This document shows positions 19,916 through 28,863 of a stretch of DNA of 64,000 nt, piece by piece (within the stretch, counting starts at the first letter, position 1; the number at the start of each line of letters is the position of its first letter). Source of the stretch: Kitasatospora sp. CB01950. GTDB lineage: Bacteria > Actinomycetota > Actinomycetes > Streptomycetales > Streptomycetaceae. The stretch lies in assembly GCF_001905465.1 (NCBI RefSeq), contig NZ_LISX01000001.1:579974-643973 (forward strand), given 5' to 3'. The notes beneath the pieces were generated by a model. The model was not told where the DNA came from. It saw nothing but the letters and a program-made list of their open reading frames with translations, and did no database searches. Position numbers and translations under genes: made by a program.

Positions 19916-20605
19916 TCAGGGGGTTTCGCCGGCGCGGACGAGGCCGTTCTCGTAGGCGAGGACGACGGCCTGGACGCGGTCGCGGAGGCCGAGCTTGGCG
20001 AGGATGCGGCCGACGTGGGTCTTGACGGTGGCTTCGGAGAGCACCAGGCGGGCGGCGATCTCGCCGTTGGAGAGGCCCTGGGCGACCAGCAGGAAGACCT
20101 CGCGTTCGCGTTCGGTGAGCGGGCCGAGGATCGCCGAGCCGGGCGTCGCGGTGGGGGTGGGGAGGACTTCGGCGAAGCGGTCGATCATGCGGCGGGTGGT
20201 GGTGGGCGCGACCACCGCGTCGCCGCCGTGGACGGCGCGGATCGCGGCGACGAGTTCGGTCGGCGGCACGTCCTTGAGCAGGAAGCCCGACGCGCCGGCC
20301 TTGAGCGCCGCGAAGGCGTACTCGTCCAGGTCGAAGGTGGTGAGGATGAGGACGCGGGGCGCGCCCTCGATCGGGTTGCCGCGGTCGTCGAGGCAGATCC
20401 GGCGGGTGGCCTGGACGCCGTCGAGGCGGGGCATCCGGACGTCCATCAGGATCACGTCGACCTCGGCGGTGCGCAGCACTTCAAGCGCCTGCTGGCCGTC
20501 GCCCGCCTCGGCGGCGACCTCGATGTCGCCCTGCGACTGCAGGACCATCCGGAAGCCGGTGCGCAGCAGTTCCTGATCGTCGACCAGCATCACGCGGATG
20601 GACAT
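19916..20605 (-). CDS. NarL/LuxR-type response regulator
   Basis: 229 residues. The receiver domain has the acidic pair at DD (residues 9-10), phosphoacceptor Asp55 in VILMDVRMP, and the conserved Lys in GFLLKDVPP. The C-terminal LuxR helix-turn-helix (LTEREREVFLLVAQGLSNGEI... TVKTHVGRIL) lies at about residues 163-205. ATG 20605 follows AAGGAG; an earlier in-frame ATG at 20623 overlaps the kinase stop. It is the partner of the histidine kinase immediately upstream. Targets are unknown. Confidence 0.94.
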   Translation of the reverse strand: MSIRVMLVDDQELLRTGFRMVLQSQGDIEVAAEAGDGQQALEVLRTAEVDVILMDVRMPRLDGVQATRRICLDDRGNPIEGAPRVLILTTFDLDEYAFAALKAGASGFLLKDVPPTELVAAIRAVHGGDAVVAPTTTRRMIDRFAEVLPTPTATPGSAILGPLTEREREVFLLVAQGLSNGEIAARLVLSEATVKTHVGRILAKLGLRDRVQAVVLAYENGLVRAGETP

Positions 20606-20619
20606 CGGTCGGGTCTCCT

Positions 20620-21840
20620 TCATTTGGACACTTTGAGGGGCAGGACGGCGCGGATCCGGAAACCGCCGCCGGGCCGGGGCCCGACGTCCAGGCTGCCGCT
20701 GACCATACCGACCCGTTCACGCATGCCGATCAGGCCGTGACCGAGTCCGTCGGCGCCGCCCGCGACGAGCTGTTCGCGGGTGCTGCCGCGGCCGTCGTCC
20801 TCGACCAGGACCTCCAGGTCGCCGTCCCGGAAGTCGACGGTGACCTTGGCGCTGGCGCCCGGGCCGCCGTGCTTGCGGACGTTGGTGAGGGCTTCCTGGA
20901 CGATCCGGTAGACGGTGAGTTCCAGGCCGCGGGGCAGTTCGCGGACCTCGCCGGTCGCGGTGAACTCGACCGGCAGGCCGGCGGCGCGGACCTGGTCGAG
21001 CAGGTCGGGGAGTTCCTCGACGCCGGGCTGCGGCACGTACTCGCCGGTGGTGTCGGCGGTGCGCAGCACGCCGAGCAGGCGGCGCATCTCGGTGAGGGCC
21101 TGGCGGCCGGTGGAGGCGATGGTGTTCAGCGCCTCCTTGGTCTGCTGCGGGGAGGAGTCCATGACGTACGCGGCGCCGTCGGCCTGGACGATCATCACGG
21201 AGACGTTGTGCGCGACCACGTCGTGCAGCTCGCGGGCGATCCTGGCCCGTTCGGCGGCGACCGCGACCTGCGCCTGGGCGTCCCGTTCGCGTTCCAACCG
21301 GGCGGCCCGGTCCTCCAGTTCGACCAGGTAGGCGCGGCGGACCCGGGTCAGCCGGCCCCACGCCCAGCACAGCACGAACGGGGTGGTCATCAGTGCGGCC
21401 AGCACCAGCCGCTTGGTGGGGGTGTCGTTGGCGCTGTCGCTCGACGGGACCAGCCGCCACACCGTGAGCGGCCCCGCCGCCAGGCTGGCGATCAGCGCCA
21501 GTCTGGACGTCCAGGTCCGGCCGAAGGCCGCGCCGGTGTACGCGAACACCAGGTAGGCGGCGGCGGACACGCCGGGCTCGATCCGGCCGGCGACCTGGCT
21601 GAGGCCGAGGGCGACGGCCGCCGCGGTGGTGACGCCGGGCCATCGTCGCCGGACCACCATCAGGCCGGGCAGGACCACCGCGATCGCCAGGCCCACCCAC
21701 AGCTGCGGCCCGGCGACCGGGTTCCCGTTGACGTCGACCTGTTCCGATGCCACCAGTACGCCGAAGACCAGCACCACCAGCGCCCAGGCGGAGTCCACCA
21801 CCAGGGGGTGTCGGCGGAGCCAGGCGTTGAGTCGATGCAC
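20620..21840 (-). CDS. Sensor histidine kinase (HisKA_3, NarX-like)
   Basis: 406 residues from GTG 21840. About six hydrophobic segments fall within the first 165 residues and form a membrane sensor with almost no extracytoplasmic loop, so the signal may be sensed in the membrane. The HisKA_3 dimerisation region holds His206 in [15 protein letters not shown] HATPase_c domain with TNVRKHG (N box), VEDDGRG and [11 protein letters not shown] (G boxes) completes the kinase. The stop is 14 nt before the response regulator's start. The pair is bounded upstream by a divergent promoter region shared with the methyltransferase gene. Confidence 0.94.
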   Translation of the reverse strand: MHRLNAWLRRHPLVVDSAWALVVLVFGVLVASEQVDVNGNPVAGPQLWVGLAIAVVLPGLMVVRRRWPGVTTAAAVALGLSQVAGRIEPGVSAAAYLVFAYTGAAFGRTWTSRLALIASLAAGPLTVWRLVPSSDSANDTPTKRLVLAALMTTPFVLCWAWGRLTRVRRAYLVELEDRAARLERERDAQAQVAVAAERARIARELHDVVAHNVSVMIVQADGAAYVMDSSPQQTKEALNTIASTGRQALTEMRRLLGVLRTADTTGEYVPQPGVEELPDLLDQVRAAGLPVEFTATGEVRELPRGLELTVYRIVQEALTNVRKHGGPGASAKVTVDFRDGDLEVLVEDDGRGSTREQLVAGGADGLGHGLIGMRERVGMVSGSLDVGPRPGGGFRIRAVLPLKVSK

Positions 21841-21945
21841 GTGTCCAGCCTAGGGAGTCGGACGGCGTGTTCAGGTCCGTCGTAGGAGCGATCCGGGGCT
21901 ACTCCCCAGGGTGGAGATCGCCTCCTCCCGGTAACGTCGCCCGCC

Positions 21946-22950
21946 ATGACATGGATGCGGTGGCGGCCCGCGATCGAACACGCTCTGTACCGGCCCGACG
22001 GCGGCTTCTACCGCAGGCCGGAGGGCCCGGCCGGACACTTCCGCACCTCCGTGCACGCCTCCGCCCGGTTCGCCGGCGCGGTGGCCCGCCTGCTGGCGGG
22101 CGTCGACGCCGCACTCGGCTCGCCCGACCGGCTCGCTTTCGTCGACGTCGGCGCGGGCCGCGGCGAACTCACCGTCGCCGTCCGCGCCGCGCTGCCCGCC
22201 GGACTGCGCGACCGGGTCGCGTTCCACGCCGTCGAACTCGCCGACCGCCCGGCCGACCTGCCCCCCGACATCGCCTGGGGCCCCGACCTGCCGACCGGCG
22301 TCAGCGGCCTGCTGTTCGCCAACGAGTGGCTCGACAACGTCCCGCTCGACATCGCCGGACGCGACGAGGACGAGGAACCGCGGTACATCGAGGTCGACGA
22401 GGAGGGCTACGAGCGGCTCGGCGACCCGCTCGACCGGCAGGACGCCGCCTGGGCCGAGCAGTGGTGGCCCGACGGCGAACGGATCGAACTCGGCGGACCC
22501 CGGGACGCCGCCTGGGCCGGTGCCGTCGACGCGCTGGAGAGCGGCCTCGCGGTGGCCGTCGACTACGCCCACACCCGCGACACCCGGCCGCCGTTCGGCA
22601 CCCTCACCGGCTTCCGCGACGGCCGGGAGACCGCGCCCGTCCCCGACGGCGGCTGCGACCTGACCGCGCACGTCGCGCTCGACGCCGCCGCGGTTCCGGA
22701 CCGCCCGGCGCTGCTGACCACCCAGCGCGCCGCCCTGCACGCGCTCGGCGTCAGCGGCGAACGGCCGCCGCTCGCGCTGGCGAGCACCGACCCGGTCGGC
22801 TACCTGCGGGCCCTCGGCGGGGCCGGCGAGGCCGCCGAACTCACCGACCCGGCCGGGCTCGGCGCGTTCCACTGGCTGGTCCAGGCCGTCCGCATGCCGG
22901 TACCGGACGACCTCGCCGACCTCCCGGGATGGCAGACTCTCACCTCATGA
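21946..22950 (+). CDS. NDUFAF7/MidA-like SAM-dependent methyltransferase
   Basis: 334 residues. Motif I of the Rossmann methyltransferase fold is [10 protein letters not shown] at residues 65-74. [15 protein letters not shown] matches the family's conserved NE..D..P segment, and [13 protein letters not shown] the N-terminal GDF.TS region. NDUFAF7/MidA proteins are complex I assembly factors; the human enzyme methylates an arginine in NDUFS2, the NuoD homologue. The stop codon overlaps the nuoD start (ATGA), so the two are translationally coupled. That is strong context for a role on NuoD. TAACGT lies 8 nt before the ATG, suggesting a leaderless message. Confidence 0.85.
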   Translation: MTWMRWRPAIEHALYRPDGGFYRRPEGPAGHFRTSVHASARFAGAVARLLAGVDAALGSPDRLAFVDVGAGRGELTVAVRAALPAGLRDRVAFHAVELADRPADLPPDIAWGPDLPTGVSGLLFANEWLDNVPLDIAGRDEDEEPRYIEVDEEGYERLGDPLDRQDAAWAEQWWPDGERIELGGPRDAAWAGAVDALESGLAVAVDYAHTRDTRPPFGTLTGFRDGRETAPVPDGGCDLTAHVALDAAAVPDRPALLTTQRAALHALGVSGERPPLALASTDPVGYLRALGGAGEAAELTDPAGLGAFHWLVQAVRMPVPDDLADLPGWQTLTS

Positions 22951-24128
22951 AGGACTCGACGGCCCTGACGGAGACCACGGTCGGCATCGGCCCGGGCGCG
23001 CAGACGCTCCCCGGGGAGCCCGGCAGCACCGACATGGTGCTCAACATCGGTCCCCAACACCCGTCCACACACGGCGTGCTGCGCCTGAAGCTGGTCCTCG
23101 ACGGCGAGCGGATCAACTCCGCCGAACCCGTCATCGGCTACATGCACCGCGGCGCGGAGAAGCTCTTCGAGGCCCGTGACTACCGGCAGATCATCATGCT
23201 GGCCAACCGGCACGACTGGCTGTCCGCCTTCGCCAACGAACTCGGCGTCGTCCTCGCCGTCGAGCGGATGCTCGGCATGGAGGTCCCCGAACGGGCGGTC
23301 TGGCTGCGGACGCTGCTGGCCGAGCTCAACCGGGTGCTCAACCACCTGATGTTCCTCGGGTCGTACCCCCTGGAACTCGGCGGGATCACGCCGATCTTCC
23401 ACTCCTTCAACGGCCGCGAAGAACTCCAGCACGTACTGGAGGAAGCCTCCGGCGGCCGCATGCACTACATGTTCAACCGGGTCGGCGGCCTGAAGGAGGA
23501 CCTGCCGGCCGGCTGGCTCGGCCGGGTCCGGGCGGCCGTCGGCGTGGTGCGCACGCAGCTGCCGGTGTTCGAGAACCTGGTGCTCGGCAACGAGATCTTC
23601 CGCGGCCGGACGGCCGGCATCGGCGTGCTCTCCCGCGAACACGTCCACGCGTACGGCGTCACCGGGCCGATCGCCCGGGCCAGCGGCGTCGACTTCGACC
23701 TGCGCCGCGACGAGCCGTACCTCGCGTACGGCGAACTCCAGGACGTCCTGCGGGTGCCCGTCCGGGAGGAGGGCGACTGCCTGGCGCGGTTCGAGTGCCT
23801 GCTGGAACAGACCGCGAACGCGCTCGACCTGGCGGACGCGTGCCTGGACCGGCTGGCGGAGATGCCGGCCGGGCCGATCAACCTGCGGCTGCCCAAGGTG
23901 CTCAAGGCGCCCGAGGGCGAGACGTACGCCTGGACGGAGAACCCGCTCGGGGTGAACGGGTACTACCTGGTGTCGCGCGGCGAGAAGACGCCTTGGCGGC
24001 TGAAGCTGCGGTCGGCGTCGTTCAACAACATCCAGGCGCTGACGGAACTGCTGCCGGGGACGCTGGTGGCGGACATGGTGGCGATTCTGGGGTCGATGTT
24101 CTTCGTGGTCGGGGACATCGACAAGTAG
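22947..24128 (+). CDS. nuoD: NADH-quinone oxidoreductase subunit D (isolated copy)
   Basis: 393 residues of the 49-kDa, [NiFe]-hydrogenase-like subunit of complex [21 protein letters not shown] is the N-terminal hallmark that lines the quinone pocket. [21 protein letters not shown]-like [13 protein letters not shown] and the C-terminal RSASFNN and VVGDIDK are all conserved. ATG 22947 overlaps the methyltransferase stop by 4 nt. No other nuo genes flank it, so this is an orphan nuoD outside a main nuo operon, similar to nuoD2-type loci in Streptomyces as I recall. Confidence 0.94.
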   Translation: MKDSTALTETTVGIGPGAQTLPGEPGSTDMVLNIGPQHPSTHGVLRLKLVLDGERINSAEPVIGYMHRGAEKLFEARDYRQIIMLANRHDWLSAFANELGVVLAVERMLGMEVPERAVWLRTLLAELNRVLNHLMFLGSYPLELGGITPIFHSFNGREELQHVLEEASGGRMHYMFNRVGGLKEDLPAGWLGRVRAAVGVVRTQLPVFENLVLGNEIFRGRTAGIGVLSREHVHAYGVTGPIARASGVDFDLRRDEPYLAYGELQDVLRVPVREEGDCLARFECLLEQTANALDLADACLDRLAEMPAGPINLRLPKVLKAPEGETYAWTENPLGVNGYYLVSRGEKTPWRLKLRSASFNNIQALTELLPGTLVADMVAILGSMFFVVGDIDK

Positions 24129-24159
24129 GGGAACAACCAGGGGCTCCCGCCGCGGGGTC

Positions 24160-25017
24160 CTACCTGCCCGCCGGGTGCGGGGCGAGCTCGGGGTTGTGGG
24201 ACTCGCAGAGGGTGACGAGGGCGGCGTAGGCCTCGGGGCCCATGAGTTCGGTGAGTTCGGGGCGGTAGGAGACGTAGACCGGGTCGGTGGCGGTGTGGGC
24301 CTCGGGGGAGCTGGTGCACCACCAGTGGAGGTCGTGGCCGCCCGGGCCCCAGCCGCGGCGGTCGTACTCGCCGATGGAGACCTGGAGGTAGCGGGTGTCG
24401 TCGGGGCGGTCGATCCAGTCGTAGGTGCGGCGGATCGGGAGCTGCCAGCAGACGTCGGGCTTGGTCAGGTGGGGGTCGAGGCCCTCGCGCAGGGCGAGGA
24501 CGTGCAGGGCGCAGCCGGCGCCGCCGGGGAAGCCGGGGCTGTTGAGGAAGAGGCAGGCGCCGTTGACGCGGCGGGTCTGGCGGTCGCCGTCCTCGTCGAA
24601 CATGGTGATGCCGCCGTCGCGGCGGATGCGGCCCTTGGCGTCGGTGCCCTGGGGGTGGTGTTCCCAGATGTCGGGGGTGAGACGGGCGGCGTGTTCGGCG
24701 ACGCGCTGTTCGTCGTCCTCGTCGGAGTAGTGCGCGCCGAGGGTGCAGCAGCCGTCGGAGGCGCCGCGGCCGGGCTGGATGCCGTGGCAGCCCTTGCCGA
24801 AGATGCAGCCCCAGCGGGAGGTGAGCCAGGTGAGGTCGCAGCGGAACACCTGGTCGTCGTCGGCGGGGTCGGTGAATTCGACCCAGGCGCGCGGGAAGTC
24901 GAGGGCGACTTCGCGGACGGTGGGCATCGCCAGATCGACGACCGGGCCCTTGGCGGGCTTGGGAGCCTTGCCGGACTTCTTGGACTTCTTGTTCTTCGCG
25001 CTCTCAGCTGGTGCCAC
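24160..25017 (-). CDS. Cysteine-rich conserved hypothetical protein
   Basis: About 285 residues from GTG 25017, which starts [17 protein letters not shown], a Lys-rich tail. Cysteines are clustered: [20 protein letters not shown], then GCCTLGAHY, and single ones later in NGACLFL, GCALHVL and DVCWQL. With scattered His and Asp this resembles a metal or Fe-S binding protein, but I cannot name the family securely. TACCCT ends 6 nt before the GTG, consistent with a leaderless transcript. It is convergent with nuoD and lies next to the toxin cassette without an obvious link to either. Confidence 0.8.
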   Translation of the reverse strand: MAPAESAKNKKSKKSGKAPKPAKGPVVDLAMPTVREVALDFPRAWVEFTDPADDDQVFRCDLTWLTSRWGCIFGKGCHGIQPGRGASDGCCTLGAHYSDEDDEQRVAEHAARLTPDIWEHHPQGTDAKGRIRRDGGITMFDEDGDRQTRRVNGACLFLNSPGFPGGAGCALHVLALREGLDPHLTKPDVCWQLPIRRTYDWIDRPDDTRYLQVSIGEYDRRGWGPGGHDLHWWCTSSPEAHTATDPVYVSYRPELTELMGPEAYAALVTLCESHNPELAPHPAGR

Positions 25018-25240
25018 CCGGCAAGGGTATGGCCTGGGCGGGGAAGGGCGCGGTGCGGCGTCGCGGCTTTTCATCGGGTTTGCCGGGTATGGGGGGATTT
25101 CCCGAGGTCGCGGTGGAGGGTGTAGGTGAAACGGCTGTGAAAAGGGCCGCAGCCCGGGCGGCGGGGGCCCTGCTCGGCCCTAGGATGTCCCAGCCGGGGG
25201 TAGGTCGGGCGCGCGAGCGCCCTTGCACGGGGGAGTGCAC

Positions 25241-25585
25241 ATGGGCGACAAGGTCGTCATCCGGTCGTGGGAACTCCACGGCGAGGGACGGGAGTTCGAG
25301 GCCGTCTCGAAGGAGTTCGGCAGCGCGGCGAAGCAGTTGGAGAGCGGGTTGGCGGCGCTCGGTGCGCCGTGGGGCGGTGACGCCCCGGGGAAGCCGTTCG
25401 GGGCCGCGTACGGCGAGGCCAGGGAAGGTGTGCTGGCCGGGCTCCAGGGCCTGGCGGAGCGGCTCGACCGGATCGGTCGGGGCCTGCACACCATGGCGGA
25501 CAGCATCGAGCGCACCGACAGCGAGATCAGCGCGGACTTCAACGCGCCGTCCTCCAACCACCCGACCGCAACCGGCCGGGCCTGA
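25241..25585 (+). CDS. WXG100-like small protein
   Basis: 114 residues, mostly helical. A helix-turn-helix arrangement centres on LGAPWGGDAPGKPFGAAYGE, with the W-G turn of WXG100/ESX proteins and heptad-like hydrophobics on both sides. WXG100 proteins form dimers and are exported by, or act as adaptors for, type VII secretion. ATG 25241 follows GGGGGAG; an upstream in-frame ATG has no ribosome site. The gene is 65 nt before a large toxin-like gene that also has a WXG-like N-terminus, so it is the expected secretion partner. No T7SS core gene is in the window. Confidence 0.8.
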   Translation: MGDKVVIRSWELHGEGREFEAVSKEFGSAAKQLESGLAALGAPWGGDAPGKPFGAAYGEAREGVLAGLQGLAERLDRIGRGLHTMADSIERTDSEISADFNAPSSNHPTATGRA

Positions 25586-25650
25586 ACCGCAGTCAGAGCA
25601 CGCGGCGGGCGGCTGTGCACGCCGAACCGCACCACCCGAAGGGGGAGCAC

Positions 25651-28600
25651 GTGTCCAGGAACCTGCCGGAGGAACTCGCCCCCGCGCTGGCACGGACCGG
25701 CCACGCGTGGCCGCAGGCGGACGAGGAGGGGCTGCGCCAAGCAGCCGGTCTGTGGCGGGAGTTCGGCTCGGAGGCGGACGCCCTGGTGCGCCGCGGCAAC
25801 ACGTCCGCGCAGCGGGTGTCCGGCGAGAACGAGGGCCCCGCGGTGGAGGCGTTCACCGCGCACTGGCAGCAGTTCAGCGGCGGCGGACGCGGCCAGCTGG
25901 ACGACGCCTCCGCGGCGGCCGGCCTGGTGGCGGGCGCGCTGGACAAGGCGGCCGGCGTGGTCGACCACAGCAAGGCCGAGATCATCGCGGTGCTCCAGGA
26001 GCTGACCGAGAAGATCCGGGCGGCGGACGCGGCCGAGGCGAAGGCCAAGGCGGACCTCGCGCAGGCCGGCAAGGAGCTCACCTCCGGCATCGGCGGCCTG
26101 GTCGGCGGCCTGGTGTCCGGCGCGGTCGCCGCCGTGAAGGAGGGCGTCGCGGAGGCCGAGGAGCTGGCCGCCGTCGCGGACGCCAAGCGCAAGATCGGCC
26201 AGCTGCTGGAGCAGCTGGAGCGGGACATGGCGGACGCGGCGAAGGCGCTGGCCAAGGAGCCCGCGCTGATCGCCCTGGAACGGATCGCCCAGACCGACGG
26301 ACGCGGCCTGCACGGCGAGAAGCGCGAGGGCTCGATGGCCGCGCGCTCCGGACAGGTCACCGGCGTGCTGGCGAAGTCCGGCGTGGGCAGCGCGGTGGAG
26401 GTCGCCGGAGTGGCCGGCGTGCACGCCGAACTGAAGGCCGACGGCACCGTCAAGACCGACCGGCACGGCAACCCGGTGCTGGTCGGCGACGACGGCCAGC
26501 GGGTCAAGGGCGTCGACGGCGTGAAGGTCGCCCAGGGCACCGACGGGACCCAGCAGCTGGTCGGCCCCGACGGCACCCCGATCGGCGGCGTCGCGATGGG
26601 CCAGGACGGCAAGCCGCTGCTCGGCAAGGACGGCAAGCCCGTGCTGGTCGGCCTGACCGGCGCGCTGGTCGGCACCGGCATCACGCTCGCCCTCGGTCTG
26701 GACGGACACCCCAAGCTCGACGGCGACGGCCACCCGATGATGACGGCCGCCAACGGCGCCCCGGTCTCCGGCCTGGTCGCCGACCCCAAGGGCCACCTGC
26801 TGATGGGCAGCAACGGCCAGGTCGTCACCGTCAACGCGGACCTGCAGGCGGTCGGCCCGAACGGGCAGATCGTCCAGTTCGGCGCGGACGGCCGCCCGCT
26901 CGACCTGATCGGCAAGGACGGCCAGCCGGTCACGATCAACGACGGCCAGAACGGCGGCCCGGGCGGCCACCACGGCCGCGGCGGCGACCAGGGCAACGGC
27001 CCGTTCAACGGCGGATCGAACGGCCGCGGCGGTCAGAACGGCCACGGCGGCAACGCGTCCGGCGCCAACGGCCAGGGCGGCGGCCCGCTGGGCGGCGTGC
27101 CGAGCAAGGTCGACAGCGTGATCCACGACGCGCAGGGACCCGACCGCGGCGACCAGTCGCAGTCCGCCCCGGCGGGCAACGGGCACCGCGGCAACAACAA
27201 CTCGGGCCACCAGAACAACTCCGCTCCCGTGTCCGGCAGTTCGCACAGCGGTGGCGGCGGTGGCGGCGGTGGCGGCGGTGGCGGCGGTGGCGGCGGCGGC
27301 TCGTACGGCGGTGGCGGTTGGTCGCCGAGCGACTCGCCCGCGCCCTCCTCGTCGCACGGGCCGGTGTCGGTGCACGTCGACTCGGTGTTCGCGCCGCCCG
27401 CGCCGGCTGCCCCGTCGGTGGGCAGCGGCGACATCTGGTCGTCCGGCGGTGGCGGCGGCGGTGGCGGGATCCACCGCGGCGGCGACTCCGGTTCGGTGTT
27501 CGGCGGCGGCTCGGGCGGTTCGTCCGGTGGCGGCTCGATCCAGCTCGGCCCGGTGGCCGGTGGCGGCGGTCCGGTCGGCGGTGGCGGTGGTCTGCCGGTC
27601 GGCGGTTCGGTCGGCGCCGGTCCGGTGGCCGGTGCTCCCGGCCCGGTCGGCGGCGCGCCCGTCGGCACGCCCGGCACGCCCGGCGCGGCCGGCACCCCCG
27701 GTGCTCCCGGCACCCCGGGCACTGCGGCCGGTGCCCCCGGCGCCGCGGCCGGCGCTGCGGCGGGCACCCCCGGCGCCCCCGGTGCGGCGGCGGGCGGCGC
27801 GGCCGGTGCTCCCGTTGCGGGCGGGCAGGCCGGTTCGGCGGCCGCCGTGGTCGGCGTCGGCCAGCACCAGGCGGACGGTCGCCCGGTGGCGGCCCGCCCG
27901 GTCACCGGCCCCGTGCCGCCCACGGGCGGCGGCGGCCTCGGCCAGCAGGCCCCCGGCGGCCCCGTCCGGCACGACCCGCTGCCCGACGTCCGGCGGCCCG
28001 GCACCGTCGACGAGTCCGGCGCGCAGGTGCACCAGGCGTCCGCCGCCTGGCTGCTGATCACCGGCGGGCGCGGCGGCGGCCCGGTCCGGCCCGGCACCGC
28101 CGAGCAGGTGGTCCGCACCCTCGCCGACGGCCGCCCCTACGGGCTGCCCGGCGGGCTCGGCCCCGTCGACCCGGCGCACCAGGCCGAGGTGGTGCGCCGC
28201 ACCCCCTCGCCGTACCCGGACCCGATGGTCGGCGAGTGGATCGAGGTCCTCAACGGCGGCGGCCCGGCCGAGAGCGGACGCGCCAACAACTGCCTGGACG
28301 TCGCGCTCTCGGCCGTCGACACCCTCGGCGGCGCGCCCAGCTGCGCCGCGCCCCGACTGCCCGACGGCCCGGCCGGCGAGCGCGGCGGCCGCGACCGCGC
28401 CGAACTCGAACTCGGCACCCGCTTCCTCGACCTCGGCGACGGCGCCGAGGCCCACGGCAAGCTCGGCCAGGCGCTGCTCGCGCACGGCACCGGCACCCGC
28501 GCCGTGCTGCTCACCGTCGACGGCTTCGGCCGCTCGCACACCTGGAACGCCGTCAACCACAAGGGCGTGCTCAGCTACCTCGACCACCAGACCGGCTACG

Positions 28601-28863
28601 CCGCGCCGACCCCGCTCTACCCGGCCGACCACGGCCTGTGGGCGATCGCCGTGGACGCCGCCGACCGCCCGATCGACCTGTCCGCGCCGCTGCCCGTCAC
28701 CGTCGCCGTCCCGTCCGGGGCGGTCGTCGAGCCGGTGCCGGCCCCGGTGCCGGCCATGGTCGGCGCGCCCGCCGAGGAACCGGCCGCGGAGGCCGCGCCC
28801 GCGGCAGCGCCGCCGCGCTCCCGCCTCACCATCCACCGCACCACCGGGAGCACCAGCCGATGA
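25651..28863 (+). CDS. Large polymorphic toxin with C-terminal papain-fold (Tox-PL, glutamine deamidase-like) domain
   Basis: 1070 residues from GTG 25651 (GGGGGAGCAC upstream). Order: a helical WXG/LXG-like region (about 1-225); a zone of short DG-type repeats such as GKDGKP and GPDGTP (about 260-440); Gly/Asn-rich then poly-Gly linker (from about 440); a collagen-like GTPGAPG stretch (about 670-730); then the toxin domain. In the last ~200 residues Cys881 (NNCLDVAL), His963 (SHTWNAVNH) and Asp978 (YLDHQTGY) match the Cys-His-Asp triad of papain-fold glutamine deamidase toxins. The immunity candidate overlaps its stop (ATGA). No signal peptide is seen, consistent with T7SS export. Target unknown. 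Confidence 0.85.
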   Translation: MSRNLPEELAPALARTGHAWPQADEEGLRQAAGLWREFGSEADALVRRGNTSAQRVSGENEGPAVEAFTAHWQQFSGGGRGQLDDASAAAGLVAGALDKAAGVVDHSKAEIIAVLQELTEKIRAADAAEAKAKADLAQAGKELTSGIGGLVGGLVSGAVAAVKEGVAEAEELAAVADAKRKIGQLLEQLERDMADAAKALAKEPALIALERIAQTDGRGLHGEKREGSMAARSGQVTGVLAKSGVGSAVEVAGVAGVHAELKADGTVKTDRHGNPVLVGDDGQRVKGVDGVKVAQGTDGTQQLVGPDGTPIGGVAMGQDGKPLLGKDGKPVLVGLTGALVGTGITLALGLDGHPKLDGDGHPMMTAANGAPVSGLVADPKGHLLMGSNGQVVTVNADLQAVGPNGQIVQFGADGRPLDLIGKDGQPVTINDGQNGGPGGHHGRGGDQGNGPFNGGSNGRGGQNGHGGNASGANGQGGGPLGGVPSKVDSVIHDAQGPDRGDQSQSAPAGNGHRGNNNSGHQNNSAPVSGSSHSGGGGGGGGGGGGGGGGGSYGGGGWSPSDSPAPSSSHGPVSVHVDSVFAPPAPAAPSVGSGDIWSSGGGGGGGGIHRGGDSGSVFGGGSGGSSGGGSIQLGPVAGGGGPVGGGGGLPVGGSVGAGPVAGAPGPVGGAPVGTPGTPGAAGTPGAPGTPGTAAGAPGAAAGAAAGTPGAPGAAAGGAAGAPVAGGQAGSAAAVVGVGQHQADGRPVAARPVTGPVPPTGGGGLGQQAPGGPVRHDPLPDVRRPGTVDESGAQVHQASAAWLLITGGRGGGPVRPGTAEQVVRTLADGRPYGLPGGLGPVDPAHQAEVVRRTPSPYPDPMVGEWIEVLNGGGPAESGRANNCLDVALSAVDTLGGAPSCAAPRLPDGPAGERGGRDRAELELGTRFLDLGDGAEAHGKLGQALLAHGTGTRAVLLTVDGFGRSHTWNAVNHKGVLSYLDHQTGYAAPTPLYPADHGLWAIAVDAADRPIDLSAPLPVTVAVPSGAVVEPVPAPVPAMVGAPAEEPAAEAAPAAAPPRSRLTIHRTTGSTSR
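27251..27300 (+). repeat. In-frame GGT/GGC microsatellite in the toxin linker
   Basis: A run of GGTGGCGGC triplet units encodes an unbroken poly-glycine tract inside the linker. Further short runs occur at 27446-27470 and 27560-27590. Repeat length could vary by slippage in units of three without breaking the frame. Confidence 0.85.

Noticed and set aside
21867-24128. 753-residue open frame ending with nuoD
   Set aside because: Its first 360 codons are out of frame with the real methyltransferase and encode Arg/Pro-rich nonsense; NuoD begins at 22947.
24160-25017. Assigning the cysteine-rich gene to the toxin cassette
   Set aside because: It is on the opposite strand, has its own leaderless-type start, and shows no link to secretion or immunity domains.
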